NCBI RefSeq assembly: GCF_900021175.1
Contig: NZ_FCOP01000003.1
Location: forward strand, 1 to 64,000
Direction: 5' to 3'
DNA: 64,000 bases
Source: Pseudenterobacter timonensis
GTDB taxonomy: Bacteria; Pseudomonadota; Gammaproteobacteria; Enterobacterales; Enterobacteriaceae
Under the pieces are notes generated by a model. It saw only the letters and a program-made list of their open reading frames with translations. It searched no databases and was not told the origin of the DNA. Every line of letters starts with the position of its first letter. Position 1 is the stretch's first letter. Both the position numbers and the translations under genes were made by a program. Positions 22,390-33,478 of the stretch are shown in pieces.

Positions 22390-24822
22390 CTACAGCATCT
22401 GCGCCAGACGATTAATATCCGACTGAATCGCCCCGGCGGTCACGTCACGCCCTGCGCCAGGCCCGCGGATCACCAGCGGGTTATCGCGATACCAGCGGCT
22501 CTCAATGGCAAAGACGTTATCGCATGGCAGCAGGGCCGCCAGCGGATGTTCAGGACGAACCGCCTCCACGCCAACGCGTGCTTTCCCGTTGGCGTCAAAG
22601 CGCGCCACGTAGCGCAGCACCAGGCCCATTTCGCGCGCCGCTTCCAGCCGTTGCAGCATCTGCTCGTTTAATTCGTCGCCATTCTCAAAAAAGTGATCGA
22701 CGGAACCTTGCTCACAGCCTGCCGGTACCAGCGACTCTACGCGCACCTGCCCGGGCTCAATGTCATAACCTGCTTCACGCGCGAGGATCACCAGCTTGCG
22801 CATCACATCCTTCCCGGAGAGATCCACGCGCGGGTCCGGCTCGGTTAACCCCTGCTGCCACGCCTGATCCACCAGATCGGTGAAAGGCACTGTGCCGTCA
22901 AACTGCAAAAAGAGCCAGGAGAGCGTACCCGAGAAAATTCCGCTGATGGACAGGATGGTATCGCCGCTGTCGATCAGATCACGTACGGTGTGGTTCACCG
23001 GCAGTCCTGCGCCAACGGTGGCGTTATAGAGCCAGTGACGGCCCGTTTTCTCAAACGCATCGTGGATCTGCCGGTACTTGTCGCTACTGCTCGCCCCCGC
23101 CAGTTTGTTGGCGCTGATAACGTGAAAGCCGTGACTGGCAAAATCAAGATACTGGTCGGCCAGCTGCTCGCTGGCGGTCACATCCAGCACCACCAGATCA
23201 TCATACGGATGCGCGCGCATCCACAGGAACAGCGACTCCTCATCCTGCTCGACCGCCTCATCGTTAAAGAACGCGAGCGCGCGGCTGGCGTCCAGCCCTT
23301 CATAGTTGAGCAGGCTACGGCGGCTGTCCACCACTCCTGCCAGTACAAATTCAAACCCGGTGCGACCGGAAAGGGTCGACTGCTCGCGGGCGAACAGCTC
23401 CAGCCAGCGGGAACCGATATTGCCTTTACCAAACAGCACCAGGCCGATACGCTTCTCGGCGCGGAACAGCGTGGCGTGCAGCCCCTGAATCAGACTTTCG
23501 GTCGGCCCTTTACGCAGCACGGCGACCAGGCTAATCCCCTCTTCCGATTGCCAGGTAAACTCCACCGGCTGCCCTTTCAGCTGCTGCCAGAAGCGGTGGC
23601 AGTGAAGCGGGTTACGGGTGACGCCCGCCCCGACCATCGCCACCAGCGCCAGCTCCTGTCGCAGACGAAGCTCGCCCGGCAGCCCCGCCTCTTCGAGAAT
23701 TTTCAGCGCGCTGTCTGCCACTTCTGCGGTGTAGCAGAACTGCAAAAGATGGCGATCGGTATGAACGCCAACCGCCAGCGGGCGGGTCTGGGCGCGCTTC
23801 AGAATCAGGTCGATCTCTTTATGCGCCAGCTTCACGTCCTGGCCCGCCGGAACCAGAAACTCAACCAGGCAGATATCATCATGGCTGGTGACAATACGCG
23901 CCCCGGTGCCGGAAGCCAGTACGCGCTCGATACGGGTAGAACCTTGATCCGGCGTATAGCTACAGCGTAACTGCAAGTCAATATCGCTGCCGGAGACCGG
24001 CTGAAGAGTACGCGCGTGCAGTACCGGCGCCGCCAGACGGGCCAGCTCGCTGGCCTCATCCAGACGCAGCAGCGGCAGCAGGCAGGCATCTTTTACCTTG
24101 CGCGGGTCGGCGCTGTAGACACCCGCCACGTCGCTCCAGATGGTGACGCGGGAGACGCCCGCCAGGGCGCCAATCTGCGTGGCGGAATAGTCAGAGCCGT
24201 TACGCCCCAGCAGTACCGTTTCGCCGGCGCTGCTGCGGCTGATAAAGCCGGTCACCACGATGCGTTTGCCCGGGTGCTGCACCAGCAACTGTTGCAGCAG
24301 CGGATATGAGAGCCCTTCGTCCACCTGCGGCTGGGCGGCGCGCTCGGCGCGCAGGAAATCGCGGGCATCCAGCCAGGCGGCGTCCATCCCCTGTTGCTGC
24401 AGCACCGCCGCCATCAGGCGGGCGGACCAGACTTCACCGTGGCCCACCACTTCAGCGTAAACCGCATCGGTAATGCCGCTGTCGAGCAGCACCGCCAGAC
24501 GCTCCAGATCGTGAATAAAAGCGCTAATCAGCCCGTCGGCCACCTCAGGCGGCAGCAGGCCGGAAATCAGCTCGCTCTGGTAGCGGCGCAGGGACTGCTG
24601 AACCTGATGCGCAGAAAGGCGATCGGTCTGGCTTAGCTTCAGCCAGCTAATCAGCTGGTTGGTGGTACTGCCGGCAGCGGAGACGACCATCATGTCGCCC
24701 GGCATGGAATACTCCGCCATAATACCCGCGACACGCAGATAACATTTCACATCCGCAAGACTGCTTCCACCAAACTTATGCAGCTGACGACCCTTCGCCC
24801 CTGCCTGCGCTATCACACTCAT
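22390..24822 (-). CDS. metL: bifunctional aspartokinase II / homoserine dehydrogenase II
   Basis: Catalyses the first and third steps of the aspartate pathway toward methionine. It has 810 residues, as in E. coli. The N-terminal kinase begins KFGGSSLADVKCYLRVAG and carries LGRNGSDYSATQIGAL; a regulatory linker follows. The C-terminal dehydrogenase starts near residue 460 with the Rossmann motif VLFGKGNIGSRWLEL and includes the catalytic region SGTLSWLF and GLTEPDPRVDLSGKDV. It begins 2 nt after the metB stop, so metBL is one tightly coupled operon under MetJ. The methionine isozyme is not feedback-inhibited in E. coli. Confidence 0.97.
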   Translation of the reverse strand: MSVIAQAGAKGRQLHKFGGSSLADVKCYLRVAGIMAEYSMPGDMMVVSAAGSTTNQLISWLKLSQTDRLSAHQVQQSLRRYQSELISGLLPPEVADGLISAFIHDLERLAVLLDSGITDAVYAEVVGHGEVWSARLMAAVLQQQGMDAAWLDARDFLRAERAAQPQVDEGLSYPLLQQLLVQHPGKRIVVTGFISRSSAGETVLLGRNGSDYSATQIGALAGVSRVTIWSDVAGVYSADPRKVKDACLLPLLRLDEASELARLAAPVLHARTLQPVSGSDIDLQLRCSYTPDQGSTRIERVLASGTGARIVTSHDDICLVEFLVPAGQDVKLAHKEIDLILKRAQTRPLAVGVHTDRHLLQFCYTAEVADSALKILEEAGLPGELRLRQELALVAMVGAGVTRNPLHCHRFWQQLKGQPVEFTWQSEEGISLVAVLRKGPTESLIQGLHATLFRAEKRIGLVLFGKGNIGSRWLELFAREQSTLSGRTGFEFVLAGVVDSRRSLLNYEGLDASRALAFFNDEAVEQDEESLFLWMRAHPYDDLVVLDVTASEQLADQYLDFASHGFHVISANKLAGASSSDKYRQIHDAFEKTGRHWLYNATVGAGLPVNHTVRDLIDSGDTILSISGIFSGTLSWLFLQFDGTVPFTDLVDQAWQQGLTEPDPRVDLSGKDVMRKLVILAREAGYDIEPGQVRVESLVPAGCEQGSVDHFFENGDELNEQMLQRLEAAREMGLVLRYVARFDANGKARVGVEAVRPEHPLAALLPCDNVFAIESRWYRDNPLVIRGPGAGRDVTAGAIQSDINRLAQML

Positions 24823-24824
24823 GA

Positions 24825-25985
24825 TTACCCCTTGGCTGCGACCCGGAAGCCATTTTCCAGATCGGCAATTAAATCTTCACAATCTTCAATACCGGTTGAG
24901 ATACGCAGCAGCGTCTCAGAAATTCCGGCGGCGGCACGCGCCTCTGGCGCCATGCCTGCGTGCGTCATTGTCGCGGCGTGGGAGATTAAACTTTCAACAC
25001 CCCCTAACGACTCCGCCAGCGTAAACAGCGACAGCCCGCTCAGGAAGCGACGCAGCGTCTGCTCGTCGCCCTCCAGTTCAAAACTTAACATCGCGCCAAA
25101 ACCTTTCTGCTGGCGCGCAGCAATCTCATGCCCCTGGTTTTCCGGCAGCGACGGATGATAAAGCTTCTTAACCAGCGGCTGGGTTTTCAGAAATTCGACA
25201 ATCGCCTGAGCGTTGCGTTGCGCCATCTCCATCCGCGGCGCCAGCGTCCGCAGGCCGCGCAGCAGCAGATAGCTGTCGAAGGCGCTGCCGGTCACGCCAA
25301 TATTATTGGCCCACCATGCCAGTTCGGTGACAAGCTCAGGATCTTTCGCAATCACCACGCCCGCCACCACGTCGGAATGGCCGTTCAGGTATTTAGTACA
25401 TGAATGCAATACCAGATCCGCACCCAGTGCCAGCGGGTTCTGAAGCGCCGGACTGAGGAACGTATTATCCACGACACTTATGGCTCCCGCATCCCTTGTC
25501 AGCTGACAAATTTTGGCGATATCCACCACGCGCAACAGCGGGTTGCTCGGACTTTCTACTAATACCAGCTTCGGTTTCTCTGCAAGCGCCTGTTTTAACG
25601 CCTCTTCATCCCCCTGATCGACAAACAACACGCGGTAACAGCCGCGCTTCGCCAGGCTGTCAAACAGACGATAGCTGCCGCCATAGCAGTCGTGCGGCGC
25701 CACCAGCAGATCGCCAGGTTTCAGGAATACCGTCGTAACCAGATGAATGGCCGACATGCCGGTATTGGTCAACACCGCGCCAGCTCCCCCCTCCAGTTCC
25801 GCCAGCGCGCGCTGGGTGACATCACGGGTCGGGTTACCGCGACGCGAGTAATCATGCGCACGGGGTTCGTTAAATCCGGTGAAGTTATAGGTGCTGGAGA
25901 GATGAATCGGCGGAACAACACAACCGTACTGCTCGTCATCATTCAATCCGCTACGCACTGCGATGGTGGCCTGTTTACGCGTCAT
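24825..25985 (-). CDS. metB: cystathionine gamma-synthase
   Basis: PLP enzyme joining O-succinylhomoserine and cysteine to form cystathionine. The 386 residues match E. coli MetB. The PLP lysine is in LHSCTKYLNGHSDVV (Lys198), and the gamma-family motifs YSRRGNPTRDVTQRALAELE and NTGMSAIH are intact. It is first in metBL, divergent from metJ; the shared region holds a run of met boxes so that MetJ represses both metBL and itself. Confidence 0.97.
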   Translation of the reverse strand: MTRKQATIAVRSGLNDDEQYGCVVPPIHLSSTYNFTGFNEPRAHDYSRRGNPTRDVTQRALAELEGGAGAVLTNTGMSAIHLVTTVFLKPGDLLVAPHDCYGGSYRLFDSLAKRGCYRVLFVDQGDEEALKQALAEKPKLVLVESPSNPLLRVVDIAKICQLTRDAGAISVVDNTFLSPALQNPLALGADLVLHSCTKYLNGHSDVVAGVVIAKDPELVTELAWWANNIGVTGSAFDSYLLLRGLRTLAPRMEMAQRNAQAIVEFLKTQPLVKKLYHPSLPENQGHEIAARQQKGFGAMLSFELEGDEQTLRRFLSGLSLFTLAESLGGVESLISHAATMTHAGMAPEARAAAGISETLLRISTGIEDCEDLIADLENGFRVAAKG

Positions 25986-26047
25986 GGTGAAGGCTTCCTG
26001 GCTTATTTAGATGAAAAGTCAGGCAACAGAGTAAACATTGAACTTAT

Positions 26048-26079
26048 GGACGTCAATACATCTGGACATCTAAACTTCT
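26048..26079. promoter_or_regulatory. MetJ operator between metB and metJ
   Basis: Four consecutive 8-bp met boxes, GGACGTCA, ATACATCT, GGACATCT, AAACTTCT, resembling AGACGTCT. They lie about 65-95 bp upstream of metB in the 279-bp divergent region. Cooperative binding of MetJ dimers with SAM to such arrays represses metBL and metJ. Confidence 0.85.
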
Positions 26080-26264
26080 TTGCGTATAGATTGAGCAATT
26101 GCGCAAATGCCGTTAAAATTACTGCTTTAGCGCACGCCGCAGGCGCAATATCCGTGTCACGGTATCGTCTCTACGGTAAACTACGCGAGATTATGGTACA
26201 AAACCCCGACTTCGACAGGGTTTTGCATCTTTAGACTAATGACTGAGAGGATTAAAGGTATCTC

Positions 26265-26582
26265 ATGGCTGAATGGAGCGGCGAATATATCAGCCCATAC
26301 GCTGAGCACGGTAAGAAGAGTGAACAGGTAAAGAAAATTACGGTTTCCATTCCTCTGAAGGTGTTGAAGATCCTCACCGATGAACGTACGCGTCGTCAGG
26401 TGAACAACCTGCGCCACGCCACCAACAGCGAGCTGCTGTGTGAAGCGTTTCTGCATGCGTTTACCGGTCAACCGTTACCTAACGATGAAGACCTGCGCAA
26501 AGAGCGTAGCGATGAAATCCCGGAAGCGGCAAAAGCTATTATGCGTGAACTGGGTATCGACCCGAAGACGTGGGAATACTGA
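26265..26582 (+). CDS. metJ: methionine regulon repressor
   Basis: Ribbon-helix-helix repressor using S-adenosylmethionine as corepressor. The 105 residues match E. coli MetJ almost throughout. The DNA-contacting beta strand is [20 protein letters not shown] (residues about 20-39) and the helix [20 protein letters not shown] follows. It is divergent from metBL, and a bidirectional terminator separates it from rpmE. Confidence 0.98.
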   Translation: MAEWSGEYISPYAEHGKKSEQVKKITVSIPLKVLKILTDERTRRQVNNLRHATNSELLCEAFLHAFTGQPLPNDEDLRKERSDEIPEAAKAIMRELGIDPKTWEY

Positions 26583-26595
26583 GAAGTGGATACAA

Positions 26596-26622
26596 AAAAG
26601 GCACCGTAAGGTGCCTTTTTTC
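26596..26622. terminator. bidirectional terminator between metJ and rpmE
   Basis: Stem AAAAGGCACC / GGTGCCTTTT with GTAA loop. A run on the left and T run on the right make it work for both convergent genes. Confidence 0.9.
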
Positions 26623-26629
26623 GGGAATC

Positions 26630-26842
26630 TTATTTAGAACCCGGGATGCTGAAGCGCTTGTTGAAGCGGTCAACACGGCCACCGGTCGCAACGTCACGCT
26701 GCTTGCCAGTGTAGAACGGGTGGCATTTGCCGCACACGTCCAGGTTCAGATCGTGACCCACGGTGGAACGGATCTGGATAGAGTTACCGCAAGAGCAGTT
26801 CGCAGTAATCATTTCGTATTTCGGGTGAATATCTTTTTTCAT
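26630..26842 (-). CDS. rpmE: 50S ribosomal protein L31 (zinc form)
   Basis: Large-subunit protein bridging to the 30S head. It has 70 residues with the zinc ligands of the C+ form at Cys16, Cys18, Cys37 and Cys40 (NCSCGN and DVCGKCH). The zinc-free paralogue YkgM is not in this window. It is transcribed alone from a strong promoter at 26948-26976 with a leader of about 95 nt, which in E. coli mediates autoregulation by L31. Confidence 0.97.
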   Translation of the reverse strand: MKKDIHPKYEMITANCSCGNSIQIRSTVGHDLNLDVCGKCHPFYTGKQRDVATGGRVDRFNKRFSIPGSK

Positions 26843-26923
26843 GGGAGAACCTCAGTTAAGGCCGCGTCGCTCTTCCAGCCCTAACGCCAGACACCACGCG
26901 ATGTTGAATGTTTAGTTCTTTGA

Positions 26924-29239
<2,316 letters not shown>

Positions 29240-29368
29240 ACCGCTTTGCGAGCGTGATCGAAAAATTTAATACTCCTCACACTTTTGATGAAAATTCTGT
29301 AACCGCTTCCATCTACTATCTGCAAAAATGAGTCGGTCAGAAGTTCGGTGGTCCCGCGAGGAGAAGAC

Positions 29369-30394
29369 GTGAAGTCCAGGAAAGAGGTCGCTGCCGCGAC
29401 CATGAAAGACGTTGCCCTGAAGGCGAAAGTATCCACGGCAACGGTGTCCCGCGCGTTAATGAACCCGGATAAAGTTTCCCAGTCCACCCGTAACCGGGTT
29501 GAGCAGGCCGCACTGGAAGTGGGTTATCTGCCGCAGGCGATAGGGCGTAATGTCAAACGCAACGAGTCGCGCACTATCCTCGTGATTGTGCCGGACATTT
29601 GCGATCCCTTCTTCAGTGAAATTATTCGCGGCATCGAAGTGACCGCCGCAGAACAAGGTTATCTGGTGTTGATTGGCGACTGTGCTCATCAGAACCAGCA
29701 GGAAAAAACCTTTATCGATCTCATTATCACCAAGCAGATCGACGGCATGCTGCTGCTGGGCTCGCGTCTGCCCTTTGACGCCAGCATAGAGGAACAGCGC
29801 AACCTGCCGCCGATGGTCATGGCGAACGAATTTGCGCCCGAACTTAAGCTTCCTACCGTCCATATCGATAACCTGACCGCCGCGTTCAACGCTGTTAACT
29901 ACCTTCTGGAGCTGGGGCATACGCGTATCGGCTGTATCGCCGGACCGGAAGAGATGCCGCTGTGCCACTACCGCCTGCAGGGTTATGTCCAGGCGCTACG
30001 CCGCGCGGGCATGATGGTTGACCCGCACTATATTGCTCGTGGTGACTTTACCTTCGAGGCGGGCGGCCTGGCGCTGGAAAAACTACTGGCGCTGCCGGAA
30101 CCCCCAACCGCCGTCTTTTGCCATAGCGATGTGATGGCGCTGGGGGCGATCTCCTGTGCGAAACGCCACGGGTTGCGCATACCGGATGATTTATCTGTCA
30201 TTGGTTTCGACAATATTTCATTGTCAGAATTTTGCGATCCGCCGCTCTCTACCGTCTCCCAGCCGAGATATGATATCGGACGTGAAGCGATGCTTTTGCT
30301 GTTAGATCAGCTGCATGGGCAGACGGTAAACAGCGGCTCCCGATTACTGGATTGCGAATTGATCGTCCGCGGCTCTACCCGGGCAAGGCAGTAA
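29369..30394 (+). CDS. cytR: LacI-family nucleoside regulator CytR
   Basis: Repressor (anti-activator with CRP) of nucleoside uptake and catabolism genes, relieved by cytidine. The start is a GTG with AGGAG six bases upstream, giving 341 residues as in E. coli; an upstream ATG adding seven residues is less likely. The LacI helix-turn-helix is TMKDVALKAKVSTATVSRAL (residues about 11-30), followed by the periplasmic-binding-protein-like core (ILVIVPDICDPFFSEIIRGI). The C-terminal REAMLLLLDQ and CELIVRGSTRA are typical. It lies between priA and ftsN. Confidence 0.95.
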   Translation: MKSRKEVAAATMKDVALKAKVSTATVSRALMNPDKVSQSTRNRVEQAALEVGYLPQAIGRNVKRNESRTILVIVPDICDPFFSEIIRGIEVTAAEQGYLVLIGDCAHQNQQEKTFIDLIITKQIDGMLLLGSRLPFDASIEEQRNLPPMVMANEFAPELKLPTVHIDNLTAAFNAVNYLLELGHTRIGCIAGPEEMPLCHYRLQGYVQALRRAGMMVDPHYIARGDFTFEAGGLALEKLLALPEPPTAVFCHSDVMALGAISCAKRHGLRIPDDLSVIGFDNISLSEFCDPPLSTVSQPRYDIGREAMLLLLDQLHGQTVNSGSRLLDCELIVRGSTRARQ

Positions 30395-30429
30395 AGTCGG
30401 GCGCTTTCGGACTCCCTCATCTGGTCAAA

Positions 30430-30457
30430 GGCCCGCCGCTTAAGTAACATGGCGGGC
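30430..30457 (+). terminator. hairpin between cytR and ftsN
   Basis: GCCCGCC / GGCGGGC stem with a 13-14 nt loop and no T tract. It could slow transcription or protect the cytR 3' end; it is not a standard terminator. Confidence 0.45.
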
Positions 30458-30487
30458 TGACGAACGAATAAATACAGCGAAACGATA

Positions 30488-31444
30488 GTGGCACAACGAG
30501 ATTATGTACGTCGCGGCCAGCCGGCACCTTCGCGACGCAAAAAGAGCAGCTCTAAGAGTAAGCAGCGTAACCTTTCTGCCGTCTCACCAGCGATGGTGGC
30601 TATCGCCGCAGCCGTACTGGTGGCCTTTATCGGTGGTCTGTACTTCATTACGCACCACAAAAAAGAGGAATCGGAGACACTTCAGGGCAACAAGGTTGTC
30701 GGAAACGGCCTGCCGCCGAAACCTGAGGAGCGCTGGCGTTACATCAAAGAGCTGGAGAGCCGTCAGCCGGGCGTGCGCGCGCCGACGGAGCCATCTGCGG
30801 GCGGCGAGGTGATGAACCCCAATCAGCTGACCGACGAACAGCGTCAGCTTCTGGCTCAGATGCAGGCCGACATGCGCCAGCAGCCTACCCAGCTCAACGA
30901 AGTACCATGGAACGAACAGACGCCGGAACAGCGCCAGCAAACGCTGCAACGCCAGCGTCAGGCGCAACAGGCACAGCAGGAGTGGGCGAGAAGCCAGCCG
31001 GCGCAGCAGCCACGCGCCGCAGAACAACCGTACCAGCAGCCGGCGCGCACCGTACAGGCGCAGCAGCCGAAAGCGCAAACGCAAAAACCCACCTCGACCT
31101 CGCAGCCCTATCAGGATCTGCTGCAAACGCCTGCGCACACCACCACGCAGCAGCCAAAGGCTCAGCCGTCGGCACCCGTTACTCAGTCGCCGCAGCAAAC
31201 GGCGGAGAAGAAAGACGAGCGCCGCTGGATGGTACAGTGCGGTTCGTTTAAAGGGGCTGAACAGGCGGAAACCGTCCGCGCCCAGCTGGCGTTTGAGGGC
31301 TTTGATTCCCGTATTACCACCAATAACGGCTGGAATCGCGTGGTGATCGGCCCGGTAAAAGGCAAAGAAAACGCGAACGGTACTCTCAACCGTCTGAAGA
31401 TGGCAGGTCACACAAACTGCATCAGGCTCGCCGCGGGGGGTTGA
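30488..31444 (+). CDS. ftsN: cell division protein FtsN
   Basis: Late divisome trigger that activates septal peptidoglycan synthesis. The GTG start gives 318 residues with a cytoplasmic N-terminus (MAQRDYVRRGQPAPSRRKKS), one transmembrane helix (about 33-54, MVAIAAAVLVAFIGGLYFI), and the essential periplasmic segment around PPKPEERWRYIKELE. A long Gln/Pro/Ala-rich linker (about 115-240) follows, then a SPOR domain at the C-terminus (ERRWMVQCGSFKGAEQAETV) that binds denuded glycan. The two SPOR cysteines are conserved. It is upstream of hslVU; the hslV heat-shock promoter overlaps its stop codon. Confidence 0.96.
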   Translation: MAQRDYVRRGQPAPSRRKKSSSKSKQRNLSAVSPAMVAIAAAVLVAFIGGLYFITHHKKEESETLQGNKVVGNGLPPKPEERWRYIKELESRQPGVRAPTEPSAGGEVMNPNQLTDEQRQLLAQMQADMRQQPTQLNEVPWNEQTPEQRQQTLQRQRQAQQAQQEWARSQPAQQPRAAEQPYQQPARTVQAQQPKAQTQKPTSTSQPYQDLLQTPAHTTTQQPKAQPSAPVTQSPQQTAEKKDERRWMVQCGSFKGAEQAETVRAQLAFEGFDSRITTNNGWNRVVIGPVKGKENANGTLNRLKMAGHTNCIRLAAGG

Positions 31445-31468
31445 AACCCCCAAAATCTCCCCCATCTA
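31439..31468 (+). promoter_or_regulatory. sigma-32 heat-shock promoter of hslVU
   Basis: A -35 GGTTGAAA (31439-31446) and a -10 CCCCATCTA (31460-31468) are about 13-14 bp apart, matching the RpoH pattern CTTGAAA / CCCCATnT. The -35 overlaps the ftsN stop codon. Confidence 0.8.
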
Positions 31469-31480
31469 ACATTCTATTCA

Positions 31481-31502
31481 GCCCCGGGCATCCGCCCGGG
31501 GC
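31481..31502 (+). promoter_or_regulatory. 5'-UTR stem-loop of hslVU
   Basis: GCCCCGGG / CCCGGGGC with a six-base loop, placed near the predicted transcript start. A hairpin at this position in the E. coli hslVU leader is known to stabilise the mRNA. The stem sequence differs from E. coli but the architecture is kept. Confidence 0.75.
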
Positions 31503-31536
31503 ATCTGTTCCGAATTTGTAACCAGGGGGTCTGATC

Positions 31537-32067
31537 GTGACAACAATAGTAAGCGTACGCCGTAACGGCCAGGTGGTAATTGCCGGTGATGGTCAGGCCA
31601 CGCTGGGTAATACCGTCATGAAAGGCAACGTGAAAAAAGTGCGTCGTCTTTACAACGACAAAGTGATCGCCGGTTTCGCAGGCGGCACCGCGGATGCCTT
31701 CACGCTGTTTGAACTGTTTGAACGTAAGCTGGAAATGCACCAGGGTCATCTGGTGAAAGCTGCCGTTGAGCTGGCAAAAGACTGGCGTACCGACCGTATG
31801 CTGCGCAAGCTTGAAGCGCTGCTGGCGGTGGCCGATGAAAACGCCTCGCTGATCATTACCGGTAATGGCGATGTCGTGCAGCCTGAAAACGATTTGATTG
31901 CGATTGGCTCCGGTGGCCCGTATGCCCAGGCCGCGGCCCGTGCCCTGTTGGAAAATACCGACATGAACGCGCGTGATATCGCCGTGAAGGCGTTGGATAT
32001 TGCAGGTGATATCTGCATTTATACCAACCACAACCACACCATTGAAGAATTAAACTCCAAAGCGTAA
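31537..32067 (+). CDS. hslV: HslVU protease, peptidase subunit
   Basis: Proteasome-beta-type threonine peptidase forming a double hexamer capped by HslU, degrading proteins such as SulA and RpoH. The GTG start gives 176 residues with the catalytic threonine at position 2 ([19 protein letters not shown]), exposed after Met removal. [14 protein letters not shown] and [14 protein letters not shown] are family motifs. It is in an operon with hslU (9-nt gap), driven by the heat-shock promoter upstream. Also called ClpQ. Confidence 0.97.
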   Translation: MTTIVSVRRNGQVVIAGDGQATLGNTVMKGNVKKVRRLYNDKVIAGFAGGTADAFTLFELFERKLEMHQGHLVKAAVELAKDWRTDRMLRKLEALLAVADENASLIITGNGDVVQPENDLIAIGSGGPYAQAAARALLENTDMNARDIAVKALDIAGDICIYTNHNHTIEELNSKA

Positions 32068-32076
32068 GGATCTCCC

Positions 32077-33408
32077 ATGTCTGAAATGACCCCACGCGAA
32101 ATTGTCAGCGAACTGAACAAACACATTATCGGCCAGGACAACGCCAAGCGTTCCGTGGCGATTGCCCTGCGTAACCGCTGGCGTCGTATGCAGCTTGAGG
32201 AAGAACTGCGCCACGAAGTCACGCCGAAAAACATTCTGATGATTGGCCCGACCGGCGTCGGTAAAACCGAAATCGCCCGCCGACTGGCGAAGCTCGCCAA
32301 CGCGCCGTTTATCAAAGTGGAAGCCACCAAGTTCACCGAAGTAGGCTATGTAGGTAAAGAGGTGGACTCCATTATCCGCGATCTGACCGATGCCGCCGTG
32401 AAAATGGTGCGCGTCCACGCGATCGAGAAAAACCGCTATCGCGCCGAAGAGATGGCGGAAGAGCGTATTCTGGATGTCCTGATCCCACCGGCCAAAAACA
32501 ACTGGGGACAGCCGGAACAGCAGCAGGAGCCTTCTGCCGCACGCCAGGCGTTCCGTAAAAAGCTGCGTGAAGGCCAGCTGGACGATAAAGAGATTGAGAT
32601 CGATCTCGCCGCAGCGCCAATGGGCGTGGAAATCATGGCGCCTCCGGGCATGGAAGAGATGACCAGCCAGCTGCAGTCCATGTTCCAGAACCTGGGCGGC
32701 CAGAAGCAGAAAGCGCGTAAGCTGAAAATCAAAGACGCCATGAAGCTGCTGATTGAAGAAGAGGCGGCGAAACTGGTGAACCCGGAAGAGCTGAAGCAGG
32801 ATGCCATCGACGCGGTAGAGCAGCACGGTATCGTCTTTATCGATGAGATCGACAAAATCTGTAAGCGCGGCGAATCCTCCGGCCCGGACGTCTCACGTGA
32901 AGGGGTTCAGCGCGACCTGCTGCCGCTGGTGGAAGGCTGCACCGTCTCCACCAAACACGGCATGGTTAAAACGGACCACATTCTGTTTATCGCGTCCGGC
33001 GCTTTCCAGATTGCGAAACCGTCCGACCTGATCCCGGAACTGCAGGGCCGTCTGCCGATCCGCGTGGAGCTGCAGGCGCTGACCACGGAAGATTTCGAAC
33101 GTATCCTGACCGAGCCGAACGCCTCTGTGACCGTACAGTACAAAGCGCTGATGGCGACTGAAGGGGTAAACATTGAGTTTACCGACGACGGGATCAAGCG
33201 CATCGCGCAGGCCGCATGGCAGGTGAATGAGACCACCGAAAACATCGGTGCCCGCCGTCTGCACACCGTTCTGGAACGTCTGATGGAAGATATTTCCTAC
33301 GACGCGAGCGACCTCAACGGACAGACAATCGTGATTAATGCCGATTATGTCAGCAAGCATCTTGATGCGCTGGTGGCAGATGAAGATCTGAGCCGTTTTA
33401 TTCTATAA
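32077..33408 (+). CDS. hslU: HslVU protease, ATPase subunit
   Basis: AAA+ unfoldase of the HslVU complex. It has 443 residues with Walker [16 protein letters not shown] (about 57-71), the pore-loop region [15 protein letters not shown], an inserted I domain (about 110-240), Walker [11 protein letters not shown], sensor motifs, and the C-terminal SRFIL tail that docks into HslV. Same length as E. coli. It is followed by an intrinsic terminator, then menA. Confidence 0.97.
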   Translation: MSEMTPREIVSELNKHIIGQDNAKRSVAIALRNRWRRMQLEEELRHEVTPKNILMIGPTGVGKTEIARRLAKLANAPFIKVEATKFTEVGYVGKEVDSIIRDLTDAAVKMVRVHAIEKNRYRAEEMAEERILDVLIPPAKNNWGQPEQQQEPSAARQAFRKKLREGQLDDKEIEIDLAAAPMGVEIMAPPGMEEMTSQLQSMFQNLGGQKQKARKLKIKDAMKLLIEEEAAKLVNPEELKQDAIDAVEQHGIVFIDEIDKICKRGESSGPDVSREGVQRDLLPLVEGCTVSTKHGMVKTDHILFIASGAFQIAKPSDLIPELQGRLPIRVELQALTTEDFERILTEPNASVTVQYKALMATEGVNIEFTDDGIKRIAQAAWQVNETTENIGARRLHTVLERLMEDISYDASDLNGQTIVINADYVSKHLDALVADEDLSRFIL

Positions 33409-33439
33409 TCGCGCTCAACGCATTTTCATCACTTTTGAT

Positions 33440-33462
33440 GGGGCTGAAAGGCCCCTTTTTTA
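33440..33462 (+). terminator. intrinsic terminator of hslVU
   Basis: GGGGC / GCCCC stem with a six-base loop TGAAAG, followed by a TTTTTTTA tract. It lies about 17 bp before the menA start, so menA probably depends on read-through or a promoter overlapping hslU. Confidence 0.8.
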
Positions 33463-33478
33463 TTGGCAAAAAATACCT

